Source of the DNA: Pedobacter sp. HMWF019 | Lineage (GTDB): Bacteria > Bacteroidota > Bacteroidia > Sphingobacteriales > Sphingobacteriaceae | Length of the DNA: 35,867 nucleotides | Direction: 5' to 3' | Assembly (NCBI RefSeq): GCF_003061025.1 | Contig: NZ_QAIL01000133.1 | Location: 1-35,867, forward strand | Shown: one piece after another, positions 22,316 to 31,486 of the stretch | Layout of the letters: each line of letters starts with the position of its first letter | How positions within the stretch are numbered: the stretch's first letter is position 1 | Translations under genes and position numbers: made by a program | The notes under the pieces: model-generated | What the model was told of the DNA's origin: nothing | The model's input: only the letters and a program-made list of their open reading frames with translations | The model's database searches: none

Positions 22316-23587
22316 TTACATCAGATCAAAACCGATATCTTCCCGGAAATATTTGCCATCAAAATAGATGCGCGCTGCATCCGCTGTTGCAGATTGCAAG
22401 GCTTCAAACTGGCTGTCTTGTAAGCTGGTTACGGCCAGTACACGGCCGCCGTTACTTTTAATGATGCCTCCCTCAGAAAGGGTTCCTGCATGAAAAACAG
22501 TCGATTGTCTGACATTATCCAATCCGCTGATGCTTTTGCCTTTTTCGTAGGTTCCGGGATATCCACCGGCAACGATCATTACGGTTGCTGCATTTTTAGG
22601 ACTGATGCGGATTTTTACATCCTTTAATTTTCTTTGAGCTGTGGCCTGGAACAGTTCTACCAGGTCGTTTTCAATACGTGGCATAACGCTTTCCGTTTCC
22701 GGATCCCCCATTCTGCAGTTGTATTCAATAATCATTGGTTTATCACCCACTTTGAACAAACCAAAGAAAATGAAACCAGTATAGTCTATCTTGTCTTTCT
22801 TTAAACCATTAATGGTTGGAATGATGATGGTCTTTTCTACTTCAGCCAGGAATTTATCGTCAGCAAAGGGAACAGGAGAAACAGAACCCATGCCGCCGGT
22901 ATTTAAACCAGTGTCGCCCTGACCAATGCGCTTGTAGTCTTTTGCCTCTGGTAAAACAACATAATTTTCTCCATCTGTCAAAACAAATACAGAAAGTTCG
23001 ATACCCGTTAAAAACTCTTCTATAACTACAGTTGTTCCGGCATCGCCGAATTTACCACTCAGCATCAGTTTAAGTTCTTCCTGAGCTTCGGCCAGATTGT
23101 CTATAATCAAAACCCCTTTACCTGCGGCCAATCCGTCAGCTTTTAAAACAACAGGAAAGCTGTGTGTTTCCAGATAAGTAAGCCCTTCTGCTAAATTCTT
23201 GTTTGTGAAAGACCTGGATCCGGGAGTTGGGATGCCATGACGTGCCATGAACTGTTTGGAGAAATCTTTACTCCCTTCCAGTATGGCGCCCTCTTTCTTT
23301 GGGCCAATTACCGGAATAGAAGCCAGCTGGGCATCTGCAAGAAAGAAATCGTGAATCCCGTTAACCAGAGGTTCTTCAGGGCCCACCACAACCATATCAA
23401 TATTTTCTTTCAGTACGAGGTCTTTAACGGCCTGGAAGTTGTTTGGATTGATGTTTACATTTTTTCCATAAGCAGAAGTTCCACCGTTACCCGGAGCAAT
23501 AAATAATTGAGGGTTTAATGAGGATTGACTCATCTTCCAGGCTAATGCACTTTCCCTGCCGCCAGAACCTAATAATAAGATATTCAT
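22316..23587 (-). CDS. purD: Phosphoribosylamine-glycine ligase (GAR synthetase)
   Basis: A 423-residue ATP-grasp enzyme of de novo purine synthesis joining 5-phosphoribosylamine and glycine. Visible signatures are the N-terminal MNILLLGSGGRESALAWKM, VVVGPEEPLVNGI, the ATP-grasp glycine loop VLKADGLAAGKGV, EEFLTGIELSVFVLTDG, and the PurD signature region NTGGMGSVSP followed by EYNCRMGDPETESVMPR. Length equals the family norm (about 420-430). It is a single gene on the minus strand with its own promoter and terminator, divergent from secA. No other pur gene is in the window. Confidence 0.98.
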   Translation of the reverse strand: MNILLLGSGGRESALAWKMSQSSLNPQLFIAPGNGGTSAYGKNVNINPNNFQAVKDLVLKENIDMVVVGPEEPLVNGIHDFFLADAQLASIPVIGPKKEGAILEGSKDFSKQFMARHGIPTPGSRSFTNKNLAEGLTYLETHSFPVVLKADGLAAGKGVLIIDNLAEAQEELKLMLSGKFGDAGTTVVIEEFLTGIELSVFVLTDGENYVVLPEAKDYKRIGQGDTGLNTGGMGSVSPVPFADDKFLAEVEKTIIIPTINGLKKDKIDYTGFIFFGLFKVGDKPMIIEYNCRMGDPETESVMPRIENDLVELFQATAQRKLKDVKIRISPKNAATVMIVAGGYPGTYEKGKSISGLDNVRQSTVFHAGTLSEGGIIKSNGGRVLAVTSLQDSQFEALQSATADAARIYFDGKYFREDIGFDLM

Positions 23588-23644
23588 CTTGACTGTGGTT
23601 TGTTTTTAATTGTTAGAAGGAACTCCTGAGCGTCGTTCGCAGGG

Positions 23645-23678
23645 CAAAGATAAAATAAAACGTCAGTGCGGGAGCAAA
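23645..23678 (-). promoter_or_regulatory. purD promoter (TTTG-N22-TATCTTTG)
   Basis: The minus strand has TTTG (23675-23678) and, 22 nt downstream, TATCTTTG (23645-23652), matching both halves of the Bacteroidota promoter with slightly long spacing. The leader to the purD ATG at 23587 would be about 50 nt. Confidence 0.5.
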
Positions 23679-23794
23679 GTACAGGATATTTTGTAATTTT
23701 AGCGCCCGACAACTGCCAATCTGACTTATAGTTTGCTGTGGCTTGGTTGTTGTAATTTGATGATTTTAAAATAAATAAACACAAGCATAAAGAG

Positions 23795-26700
23795 ATGTTA
23801 GGATTTTTAACCAAGGTATTTGGAAGCAAATCAGAAAGAGATATTAAAGCCATACAGCCAATCGTCATCAAGATCAATGAGGAATACGCTAAGCTTTCAG
23901 CATTATCTAATGATGAATTAAGGAATAAAACAGTCTATTTTAAAGATGTTATTGCCAAAGCATTAGCAGATATAGACGGTAAAATTGGCGGACTTAAAGC
24001 AGATGCAGAGCAATCTGAATTGTCGTTGGCTGAAAAAACGGCTTTGTATGATCAGATTGATGCGCTGATCAAAGACCGGGATAAAGAACTGGAAGTGGTA
24101 TTGTCTGATATCCTTCCGCAGGCTTTTGCTGTAGTGAAGGAAACGTCCCGACGTTTCTCTGAGAACCAGTTCCTGGAAGTAACTGCAACCCAGTTTGACC
24201 GGGATTATGCGGCAAGAAAGAACAATGTAAAAATTGAAGGAGATAAAGCCGTATGGGCTAACCATTGGGATGCTGCCGGTAATGAGGTGGTATGGAATAT
24301 GGTGCACTATGACGTACAGCTGATTGGTGGTATTGTATTACATAGTGGTAAGATTGCGGAGATGGCTACCGGTGAGGGTAAAACCCTGGTAAGTACACTT
24401 CCTGCTTATCTGAATGCATTGGCCGGACAAGGTGTACATATCGTTACAGTGAATGATTACCTTGCCCGTCGTGACTCGGAGTGGAATGGTCCTTTATTTG
24501 AATTCCATGGTTTAGCGGTAGATTGTATTGACAGACACGAACCAAACTCTCCCGAACGCAGAAAAGCTTATCTGGCAGATATTACTTATGGTACCAATAA
24601 TGAGTTTGGTTTTGACTACCTGCGTGACAATATGTCGCAGGAACCAGGCCAGCTGGTACAGCGTAAGCTGCATTTTGCCATGGTGGATGAGGTCGATTCC
24701 GTTTTGATTGATGATGCCCGTACACCATTGATCATTTCAGGTCCAGTTCCTTTTGGAGATCAGCACGAGTTTCATGAATTGAAACCAAGGATTGAGCGTC
24801 TGGTTAATGCGCAAAAAGAATATGTAACCAAAGCTTTAAATGAAGCTAAAAAATTAATCAATGATGGTAAAGCCGGAACCGAAGAGGGTGAAGGTGGATT
24901 GGCGCTGTTAAGAGCACACCGTGGTTTGCCAAAAAATAAAGCACTGATCAAGTTTTTAAGTGAAGGTAGTGTAAAACAAACCTTGTTGAAAACGGAGAAC
25001 CATTACATGGCAGATCAGTCTAAGAATATGCCTAAGGTAGACTCTGAGTTGTATTTCTATATTGACGAGAAAAACAACCAGGTAGAGCTTACTGAAAAAG
25101 GTATTGAACTGATCACTAAATCTGGTGAAGATCCTCATTTCTTTGTTTTGCCTGATGTGGGTACAGAGATCGCTGATATTGAGAAATCAACTTTGAGCAG
25201 TGAAGAAAAGATTGCCAGGAAAGATGAGCTGATGCGTGATTATTCGATCAAGGCAGAGCGTATCCACTCGGTAAATCAGTTGCTGAAAGCCTATACCTTA
25301 TTTGAGATTGATGTAGAATACATTATTGATGAAGGTAAAATTAAAATTGTAGATGAGCAGACAGGCCGTATTATGGATGGCCGTCGTTATTCTGATGGTT
25401 TGCACCAGGCCATTGAGGCTAAAGAAAATGTAAAGGTAGAAGATGCTTCGCAAACTTATGCGACGGTGACTTTACAGAACTTTTTCCGGATGTACCACAA
25501 ACTTTGTGGTATGACGGGTACAGCAACAACAGAGGCTGGTGAGTTCTGGTCTATCTATAAACTGGATGTGGTGGAAATTCCAACAAACCGGGTGATTTCC
25601 AGAAAAGATCATCAGGATTACGTATACCGCACCATTCGCGAAAAATATAATGCAGTAGCAGAAGAAATCGTTCAGCTGACCCAGGCCGGACGTCCGGTAC
25701 TGGTAGGTACCACTTCAGTAGAGATCTCAGAGTTGCTGAGCCGTATGCTGAAACTGCGCGGTATCAAACACAATGTACTGAATGCAAAAATGCACCAGAA
25801 GGAAGCCGATATTGTTGCTGAAGCTGGTCAGGCCGGTCAGGTAACCATTGCCACCAACATGGCGGGTCGTGGTACAGATATCAAGCTTGGGCCTGGTGTT
25901 AAAGAAGCCGGAGGTCTGGCGATTGTAGGTACGGAGCGTCATGAGTCCCGTCGTGTAGACAGACAGTTGCGCGGTCGTGCCGGACGTCAGGGGGATCCGG
26001 GTTCTTCTCAGTTCTTTGTCTCTCTTGAAGACAACCTGATGCGTTTGTTTGGTTCTGAAAGGATCTCCAACATCATGGTGAAAATGGGTATTGAAGATGG
26101 AGAAGTGATCCAGCATTCTATGATCACCAAATCTATTGAACGTGCACAGAAAAAGGTGGAGGAAAACAACTTTGGTATTCGTAAGCGTTTGCTGGAATAT
26201 GATGATGTGATGAACTCTCAGCGTTCTGTGATTTATGCCAAACGCAGAAATGCTTTGTTTGGAGAGCGTTTGGATGTAGACATGAACAATATGGTGTTCG
26301 ATGTTGCTGAAGATATCGTTACAGAATATAAAGAAGAAGGAAATTACGAAGGGTTTAAGCTGGAAGTGATCAAAAACTTCTCTTTGGATACTTCAATTAC
26401 AGAAGCGGATTTCAGTGCAAGGAATATCCATACCTTAACAGATAAATTGTTTGAAGAGGCTGCGGCCTTCTACGCCAGAAAATCGGAAGGCATGATCAAT
26501 CAGGCCATGCCGGTGTTGCATCAGGTGTTTGAAGAACGTGGAGAACATATTGAGCAGATTGTGATTCCGTTTACTGATGGTTTGCGCAGCATCCAGGTTC
26601 CTGTGAACTTAAAAGCTGCCATTGACAACAATGGTCGCGAAGTAACAAAGGCTTTTGAGAAGACAATTGTTTTGGGCTTAATTGATGAGTCGTGGAAAGA

Positions 26701-27100
26701 GCATTTGCGTGAAATGGATGAGTTGAAGCAATCTGTACAGAATGCAGTATACGAACAAAAAGATCCATTGGTTATCTATAAAATGGAGGCTTTTAACCTG
26801 TTTAAAAACATGCTGAATGCGGTAAATAAAGAGGTGGTGAGTTTCTTATATAAAGGTGGTATTCCTGTACATCAGGAAGCAGAAGACCTTCGTGCCCCAC
26901 AGGCACCAAGACCTGCACCCAGCCGTTTAAAAATGTCTAAACCTGAGTTTCAGCAAGGTGGTGGCGAGGCGGTAATGGAAGATACCAGGGAACAAGTACC
27001 TCAGCAACCCGTACGTAAAGAGGTTACAATTGGTAGAAATGAGCCTTGTCCTTGCGGAAGCGGCAAAAAATACAAGAATTGCCATGGTGCAGGATTGTAA
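23795..27100 (+). CDS. secA: Preprotein translocase ATPase SecA
   Basis: A 1101-residue DEAD-type motor. The Walker A is MATGEGKT (K196), motif II is [19 protein letters not shown], the helicase-C motif is [13 protein letters not shown] followed by [39 protein letters not shown], and the end is a zinc-binding tail [21 protein letters not shown]. It drives protein export through SecYEG. It is about 200 residues longer than E. coli SecA. Part of the excess is an insertion at about residues 340-430 ([20 protein letters not shown] ... [17 protein letters not shown]) after the ISGP motif, a feature I recall as typical of Bacteroidota SecA. It stands alone with its own terminator. Confidence 0.98.
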   Translation: MLGFLTKVFGSKSERDIKAIQPIVIKINEEYAKLSALSNDELRNKTVYFKDVIAKALADIDGKIGGLKADAEQSELSLAEKTALYDQIDALIKDRDKELEVVLSDILPQAFAVVKETSRRFSENQFLEVTATQFDRDYAARKNNVKIEGDKAVWANHWDAAGNEVVWNMVHYDVQLIGGIVLHSGKIAEMATGEGKTLVSTLPAYLNALAGQGVHIVTVNDYLARRDSEWNGPLFEFHGLAVDCIDRHEPNSPERRKAYLADITYGTNNEFGFDYLRDNMSQEPGQLVQRKLHFAMVDEVDSVLIDDARTPLIISGPVPFGDQHEFHELKPRIERLVNAQKEYVTKALNEAKKLINDGKAGTEEGEGGLALLRAHRGLPKNKALIKFLSEGSVKQTLLKTENHYMADQSKNMPKVDSELYFYIDEKNNQVELTEKGIELITKSGEDPHFFVLPDVGTEIADIEKSTLSSEEKIARKDELMRDYSIKAERIHSVNQLLKAYTLFEIDVEYIIDEGKIKIVDEQTGRIMDGRRYSDGLHQAIEAKENVKVEDASQTYATVTLQNFFRMYHKLCGMTGTATTEAGEFWSIYKLDVVEIPTNRVISRKDHQDYVYRTIREKYNAVAEEIVQLTQAGRPVLVGTTSVEISELLSRMLKLRGIKHNVLNAKMHQKEADIVAEAGQAGQVTIATNMAGRGTDIKLGPGVKEAGGLAIVGTERHESRRVDRQLRGRAGRQGDPGSSQFFVSLEDNLMRLFGSERISNIMVKMGIEDGEVIQHSMITKSIERAQKKVEENNFGIRKRLLEYDDVMNSQRSVIYAKRRNALFGERLDVDMNNMVFDVAEDIVTEYKEEGNYEGFKLEVIKNFSLDTSITEADFSARNIHTLTDKLFEEAAAFYARKSEGMINQAMPVLHQVFEERGEHIEQIVIPFTDGLRSIQVPVNLKAAIDNNGREVTKAFEKTIVLGLIDESWKEHLREMDELKQSVQNAVYEQKDPLVIYKMEAFNLFKNMLNAVNKEVVSFLYKGGIPVHQEAEDLRAPQAPRPAPSRLKMSKPEFQQGGGEAVMEDTREQVPQQPVRKEVTIGRNEPCPCGSGKKYKNCHGAGL

Positions 27101-27116
27101 TTTGTAATAAACATAT

Positions 27117-27156
27117 AGAATGCCGAGTTTTGTAAGAAATTCGGCATTCTTTTTTT
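27117..27156 (+). terminator. Intrinsic terminator of secA
   Basis: Arms 27117-27130 and 27137-27150 (AGAATGCCGAGTTT / AAATTCGGCATTCT) form a 14-bp stem with one G-U pair and a 6-nt loop, followed by a run of Ts to 27156. It starts 17 bp after the secA stop. Confidence 0.92.
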
Positions 27157-27239
27157 ATAGCCTTTTCATGAAACCTGTATAAGCCTGCACTAAAAAGGTA
27201 TTGCCTATATAAGCTTCAGTACTGTGAAACCTAATTTAA

Positions 27240-27680
27240 ATGAAAGTAGTTTATACCTGTTTGTTTTGTTTGTTATGTATTCCTGTATTTGCACAGAAGA
27301 AAGGTGAGGTCATTATTATTAAAGATCCGCTGATTGACAGCATGATTGAGAAAAGGCTGGAACTGAGTAAAAGAACAGCGCCTGCTACGATTAAAAGAAC
27401 TGGACCTGTAGTGGCACAAATGGGATATAGAGTGCAGGTTTTTTACGGTTCAGACCGAAAAGAGACCTTCCAGCAGCAATCCAGGTTTAAAACCCTTTAT
27501 CCTAAATTAAATACCTATATTACCTACAGGGAACCCAATTATTATCTGAGGGTGGGAGATTTCAGGACACGGCTGGAAGCGCAGCGTCTCATGAATGCGC
27601 TGCGACCTAATTTTCCAACGCTTTTCATTTTCAGAGAAAAAATTAATGCCCCTACTTTAGACTACAGCAATGATGATTAA
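27240..27680 (+). CDS. Exported SPOR-domain protein
   Basis: A 146-residue protein with signal peptide MKVVYTCLFCLLCIPVFAQ, a short linker with the charged segment DPLIDSMIEKRLELSKR, and a SPOR-like domain at about residues 60-135 (GYRVQVFYGSDRKETFQQQSRFKTLYP ... YYLRVGDFRTRLEAQRLMNALRPNFP). SPOR domains bind denuded peptidoglycan glycan strands, often at division sites. This is a minimal periplasmic version with no other domain. It overlaps the next gene by 11 nt, implying cotranscription and coupled translation with the amidohydrolase. Confidence 0.88.
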   Translation: MKVVYTCLFCLLCIPVFAQKKGEVIIIKDPLIDSMIEKRLELSKRTAPATIKRTGPVVAQMGYRVQVFYGSDRKETFQQQSRFKTLYPKLNTYITYREPNYYLRVGDFRTRLEAQRLMNALRPNFPTLFIFREKINAPTLDYSNDD

Positions 27681-28857
27681 AGATCAGATACAACAACAGG
27701 CTGCCCATATCTTTGATGAGGTGGTGACTTCGCGCAGACATTTACACGCCAATCCGGAACTCTCTTTTAAAGAATTTGAAACTTCTTTATTTGTACAGCA
27801 TAAATTGAAATCCTGGGGCATTCCTTTTACAACTATGGCCAATACGGGGGTAGTTGGGCTGATCAAAGGAGATTTGCCTTCTGATCAGGTGATTGCGCTG
27901 CGTGCAGATATGGATGCATTGCCTATACATGAAGCGAATGACAAACCTTATGTTTCTAAAAATAAAGGCGTGATGCATGCCTGTGGTCATGATGTACATA
28001 CCTCTTCTTTATTAGGGACGGCGTATATTCTGAGCCAGCTTAAAGCAGAATTTGCCGGTACCATTAAACTGATCTTCCAGCCGGGAGAAGAACTGCTGCC
28101 CGGTGGAGCAAGCATTATGATTAAAGAAGGGGTGCTGGAAAACCCTAAGCCGGACCATATCATTGGACAGCATGTGATGCCTTTTATTGATGCGGGAAAA
28201 GTAGGCTTCCGTTCCGGAATTTATATGGCTTCTACAGACGAATTGTACGTTACGGTAACTGGAAAAGGCGGCCATGGGGCACAGCCTCACCAAAATATAG
28301 ATCCGGTATTAATTGCTTCTCATATTATTGTTGCCCTGCAGCAAATTGTAAGCAGGAATGCAGATCCAAGGTTGCCTTCTGTGCTTTCTTTTGGAAAGGT
28401 GATTGCTAATGGGGCAACGAACATCATCCCAAATGAGGTGAAACTGGAGGGGACCTTCAGGACCCTGGATGAAGAATGGCGTCTGGAAGCCAAGCGTTTG
28501 ATGAAAAAAATGGCGGAAGGAATTGCAGAGAGTATGGGTGGAAGTTGCGAATTTAAGATTATGAATGGTTATCCTTTCCTGGTCAATGAGCCCGTACTGA
28601 CCGATAATGCGCGTACTTATGCAGAAGATTACCTGGGCAAGGATAATGTGCTGGACCTGGACATCTGGATGGCTGCGGAAGATTTTGCTTATTATTCACA
28701 GGTAACCGATGCTTGTTTTTACAGGTTGGGTACAGGTAATGCAGAAAAAGGAACTACGTATTCCGTACACCACCCTAATTTTGATGTAGATGAAGATGCA
28801 CTAAAGGTTTCAACAGGTTTGATGGCTTATATCGCCTTAAAGCAATTGGGCAATTAA
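27670..28857 (+). CDS. M20 family amidohydrolase (N-acyl amino acid / hippurate hydrolase type)
   Basis: A 395-residue dinuclear zinc amidohydrolase. Motifs: VIALRADMDALPIHE, the metal and catalytic motif HACGHDVHTSSLLG, the base region QPGEELLPGGASIMI, a dimerisation domain starting GKVGFRSGIYMASTDELYVTVTGKGGHGAQPHQNIDP, and the terminal histidine region TTYSVHHPNFDVDE. No signal peptide, so cytoplasmic. The subfamily hydrolyses N-acyl or N-benzoyl amino acids, or related amides; the substrate cannot be fixed from sequence. ATGs at 27670 and 27673 are both possible; both overlap the SPOR gene end. Confidence 0.93.
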   Translation: MMIKDQIQQQAAHIFDEVVTSRRHLHANPELSFKEFETSLFVQHKLKSWGIPFTTMANTGVVGLIKGDLPSDQVIALRADMDALPIHEANDKPYVSKNKGVMHACGHDVHTSSLLGTAYILSQLKAEFAGTIKLIFQPGEELLPGGASIMIKEGVLENPKPDHIIGQHVMPFIDAGKVGFRSGIYMASTDELYVTVTGKGGHGAQPHQNIDPVLIASHIIVALQQIVSRNADPRLPSVLSFGKVIANGATNIIPNEVKLEGTFRTLDEEWRLEAKRLMKKMAEGIAESMGGSCEFKIMNGYPFLVNEPVLTDNARTYAEDYLGKDNVLDLDIWMAAEDFAYYSQVTDACFYRLGTGNAEKGTTYSVHHPNFDVDEDALKVSTGLMAYIALKQLGN

Positions 28858-28886
28858 TACTGTCCGGAGGCGTTGAATAGGCAGGG

Positions 28887-29819
28887 ATGAAGAGGTTACT
28901 TTTAATCAGCATAGGACTGATGGCAATGGTTAAGGCCAGGGGTCAGGAGATCAAAAGGTTTAACCCGGATACGATACAGACCATCCAGCTGGATTCTACG
29001 GTCAATATTACGGCCAGAAGGCTCAGTGTGCAAACTTTCATTGATGCAGTGACTACTGATACCAGTTTCTACAGGGCTTTCCGGGAGATGAAAAAATATG
29101 GGTTCATTGCCGAGAACCGCATCTATACTTATGATAAGAAGAATAAGGTGAATGGCAGGATCTACAGGAAGATCAGGCACAATATTTCTGCTCCCCGGCT
29201 GGAATACCTGGTGAAACAGGATACAGGAAGGGTGTATAAGAAGAACGGAAAGTATCAGTTGTATACGGTGGAGATGTTTGACTATATCTTTATGAATGCT
29301 TATCAGTCTGAATTTTCGGATGCCTCTTTTGGAGGGAAGGCTGAAGGCTCCAATGCAAGCTATAAGGATAAGCTGAAGACCTTGATCTTTTCGCCGGGCA
29401 GACCGGTTAAAGGGCTTCCGTTTATTGGAAGCAAAACAGAAATCTTTACGCCAAATATGCGGCAGTATTATGATTATACTTTCTATAGTGGAACTTACCT
29501 GGATTCTATTCCGGTATACCGGTTTAAGGTTTCCATTAAACCTGACCTGAGCAGCTGGACAAAAGACGGCTTGATGATCAAAGAACTGACCACCATTTTC
29601 GACAAGCGGAATTTTGAGATTCTGGGGCGGTATGTGGATATGAAATACAGCAATATGCTATTTGATTTTAATGTGCAGATGAATATTGAGATGAGTTATT
29701 TTAATGAGGTTAAACTGCCCTCTAAGATCTCTTACCAGGGCAATTGGAATGTTCCGTTAAAGAAAGAAGAACGGGCAAGCGTATTGGTGGTTCAAAAAGA
29801 TTACCATACGGGGAAATAG
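28887..29819 (+). CDS. Exported protein of unknown function
   Basis: A 310-residue protein with a likely signal peptide (MKRLLLISIGLMAMVKARGQ). I do not recognise a catalytic motif. The mature part starts with IKRFNPDTIQTIQLDSTVNITARRLSVQTFIDAV, then has basic, tyrosine-rich segments (RIYTYDKKNKVNGRIYRKIRHN) and a beta-rich C-terminal half with lipocalin- or LolA-like alternation (YYDYTFYSGTYLDSIPVYRFKVSIKPDLSSW ... LTTIFDKRNFEILGRYVDMKYSN). The last part faintly resembles the region preceding DUF5686-type barrels of Bacteroidota, but no barrel follows. It starts 29 nt after the amidohydrolase and is probably in the same transcript. Likely periplasmic or surface-exposed. Confidence 0.75.
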   Translation: MKRLLLISIGLMAMVKARGQEIKRFNPDTIQTIQLDSTVNITARRLSVQTFIDAVTTDTSFYRAFREMKKYGFIAENRIYTYDKKNKVNGRIYRKIRHNISAPRLEYLVKQDTGRVYKKNGKYQLYTVEMFDYIFMNAYQSEFSDASFGGKAEGSNASYKDKLKTLIFSPGRPVKGLPFIGSKTEIFTPNMRQYYDYTFYSGTYLDSIPVYRFKVSIKPDLSSWTKDGLMIKELTTIFDKRNFEILGRYVDMKYSNMLFDFNVQMNIEMSYFNEVKLPSKISYQGNWNVPLKKEERASVLVVQKDYHTGK

Positions 29820-29885
29820 CATCTTAAACAATAAAATCTTTAACTTTATGCAGTGTTTTTTCTGACCTTCCGTATCGTCTGTTCT

Positions 29886-31457
29886 ATGAATAAAATTAAA
29901 ACGATTTTCTTTTTTCTATTTGTTATTCTGGCTGTTTCAGGCCCTGTGCGTGCCCAGCTTTCGGAAAACCAAATGGACAGTCTTGTAAAAAAGACGCTTG
30001 TGACCTTTAATGTTCCCGGAATTTCTCTGGTGGTGGTGAAGGATGGAAAGGTAGTTCATATGAAAGGTTATGGGCTGCGGTCCTTGCAAACCAAAGCACC
30101 TGTTGATGTACATACGTTTTTCGGTATAGCTTCTAATAGTAAGGCCTTTACAGCTGCGGGTCTGGGTATTTTGGTGGATGAGGGAAAGTTAAACTGGGAT
30201 GATAAAGTGGTGGACCTGATTCCTGGATTTAAGTTGTATAATTCTTATGTTACACAGGAATTCACAATAAGGGATCTGCTGACCCATAGGAGTGGACTTG
30301 GTTTGGGTGCTGGTGATCTGATGATCTTTCCGGATTCCAATCGGGTAACAAAAAGTGAGTTGATCCATAATTTGCGATACCTGAAGCCTGTATCTGCCTT
30401 CAGGACTAAGTTTGATTACGATAATCTATTGTATATTGTTGCGGGAGAGGTGTTGGCAAAGGTTTCCGGGATGAGTTGGGAGGAATTTATTGAAAATAGG
30501 ATCATGAGGCCATTAGGCATGGATCAGAGTGCGGCTTCTTATCCGCGTTTGAAGGATAAAGTAAATTCTATTGATGCACATGCTCCTGTGGACGGAGCGC
30601 TCAAGGTGATCAGTAAAGGTTTTCCGGAGATTTCTAATGCGGCAGGAGGTATATGGACCAATGCTGATGAATTGAGTAAGTGGGTCATCATGCAGATGAA
30701 CGGTGGGAAATATGGCGAAAGTCTGGCTAAAAAGTTATTCAGTCCGGAAGTACACGAAGAAATGTGGTCTCCACAAACTATTATGCCCGGAGGTGGTCTT
30801 TATAGGAACCATTTCAGAAGTTATGGCTTGGGTTGGTTCCTGGGTGATGAAAATGGTTACCTGGAGGTAGAACATACAGGAGGATTAAGTGGAATTGTTT
30901 CTCAGGTCACTTTGATCCCGGAAATGAAACTCGGAATCATTGTTCTGACCAACCAGGAGTCCGGTTATGCATTTACTTCTATTACCAATTCCATTAAGGA
31001 TAGTTATTTTGGAATTAAGGGAAAGGACCGGATTAAGGCCTATAAAGAATTGGAAAAACAGCATGAAGCAGAGGGTAAAAAAGTAACTGAAGCTGTATGG
31101 GATGCCATTAAACTGCAACAAAAGAAGAGCGTGGAAAAGCCGGATTTAAGTCGGTATGAAGGGCTTTTTAGGGATTCCTGGTTTGGTGAGGTGCAGATTC
31201 AGCAACGAGAAGGGAAACTCTGGTTCCAGTCGTTAAACTCTCCTAAATTGGAAGGGGAGATGTTGTTTTATAAGGGAAACACCTTTGTGGTGAAATGGGC
31301 GCAAAGAAGCATGAATGCAGATGCATTTGCGATTTTTTCATTAGATAAAGAGGGTAAAGCTACAGGTATGAAGATGGAGGCGATTTCTCCACTTACTGAT
31401 TTTAGTTATGATTTCCAGGATCTGGATTTCACTAAGAAAGGTCAGAACAAGATTTAA
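29886..31457 (+). CDS. Exported serine hydrolase, class C beta-lactamase-like, with DUF3471 tail
   Basis: A protein of about 523 residues. I place the start at the ATG at 29886 because it opens a clean signal peptide (MNKIKTIFFFLFVILAVSGPVRAQ); a GTG at 29853 would add eleven residues in front. Catalytic motifs of the penicillin-binding/AmpC fold are all present: SxxK in GIASNSKAFTA, YxN as FDYDNLLY, and HTGG in EVEHTGGLSG. The C-terminal about 100 residues (YEGLFRDSWFGEVQIQQREGKLWFQSL) fit DUF3471. Such proteins are usually D-aminopeptidases, esterases or peptidoglycan-linked hydrolases rather than true beta-lactamases. A weak TAACTTTA element lies at 29841-29848. Confidence 0.92.
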   Translation: MNKIKTIFFFLFVILAVSGPVRAQLSENQMDSLVKKTLVTFNVPGISLVVVKDGKVVHMKGYGLRSLQTKAPVDVHTFFGIASNSKAFTAAGLGILVDEGKLNWDDKVVDLIPGFKLYNSYVTQEFTIRDLLTHRSGLGLGAGDLMIFPDSNRVTKSELIHNLRYLKPVSAFRTKFDYDNLLYIVAGEVLAKVSGMSWEEFIENRIMRPLGMDQSAASYPRLKDKVNSIDAHAPVDGALKVISKGFPEISNAAGGIWTNADELSKWVIMQMNGGKYGESLAKKLFSPEVHEEMWSPQTIMPGGGLYRNHFRSYGLGWFLGDENGYLEVEHTGGLSGIVSQVTLIPEMKLGIIVLTNQESGYAFTSITNSIKDSYFGIKGKDRIKAYKELEKQHEAEGKKVTEAVWDAIKLQQKKSVEKPDLSRYEGLFRDSWFGEVQIQQREGKLWFQSLNSPKLEGEMLFYKGNTFVVKWAQRSMNADAFAIFSLDKEGKATGMKMEAISPLTDFSYDFQDLDFTKKGQNKI

Positions 31458-31486
31458 ATGAATGACTGAAATAAACGGATTGATAA

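Noticed and set aside
29886-31457. Antibiotic-resistance beta-lactamase
   Set aside because: Although the fold motifs match class C enzymes, the length and DUF3471 tail fit the broad serine hydrolase/D-aminopeptidase group; no resistance role is supported.
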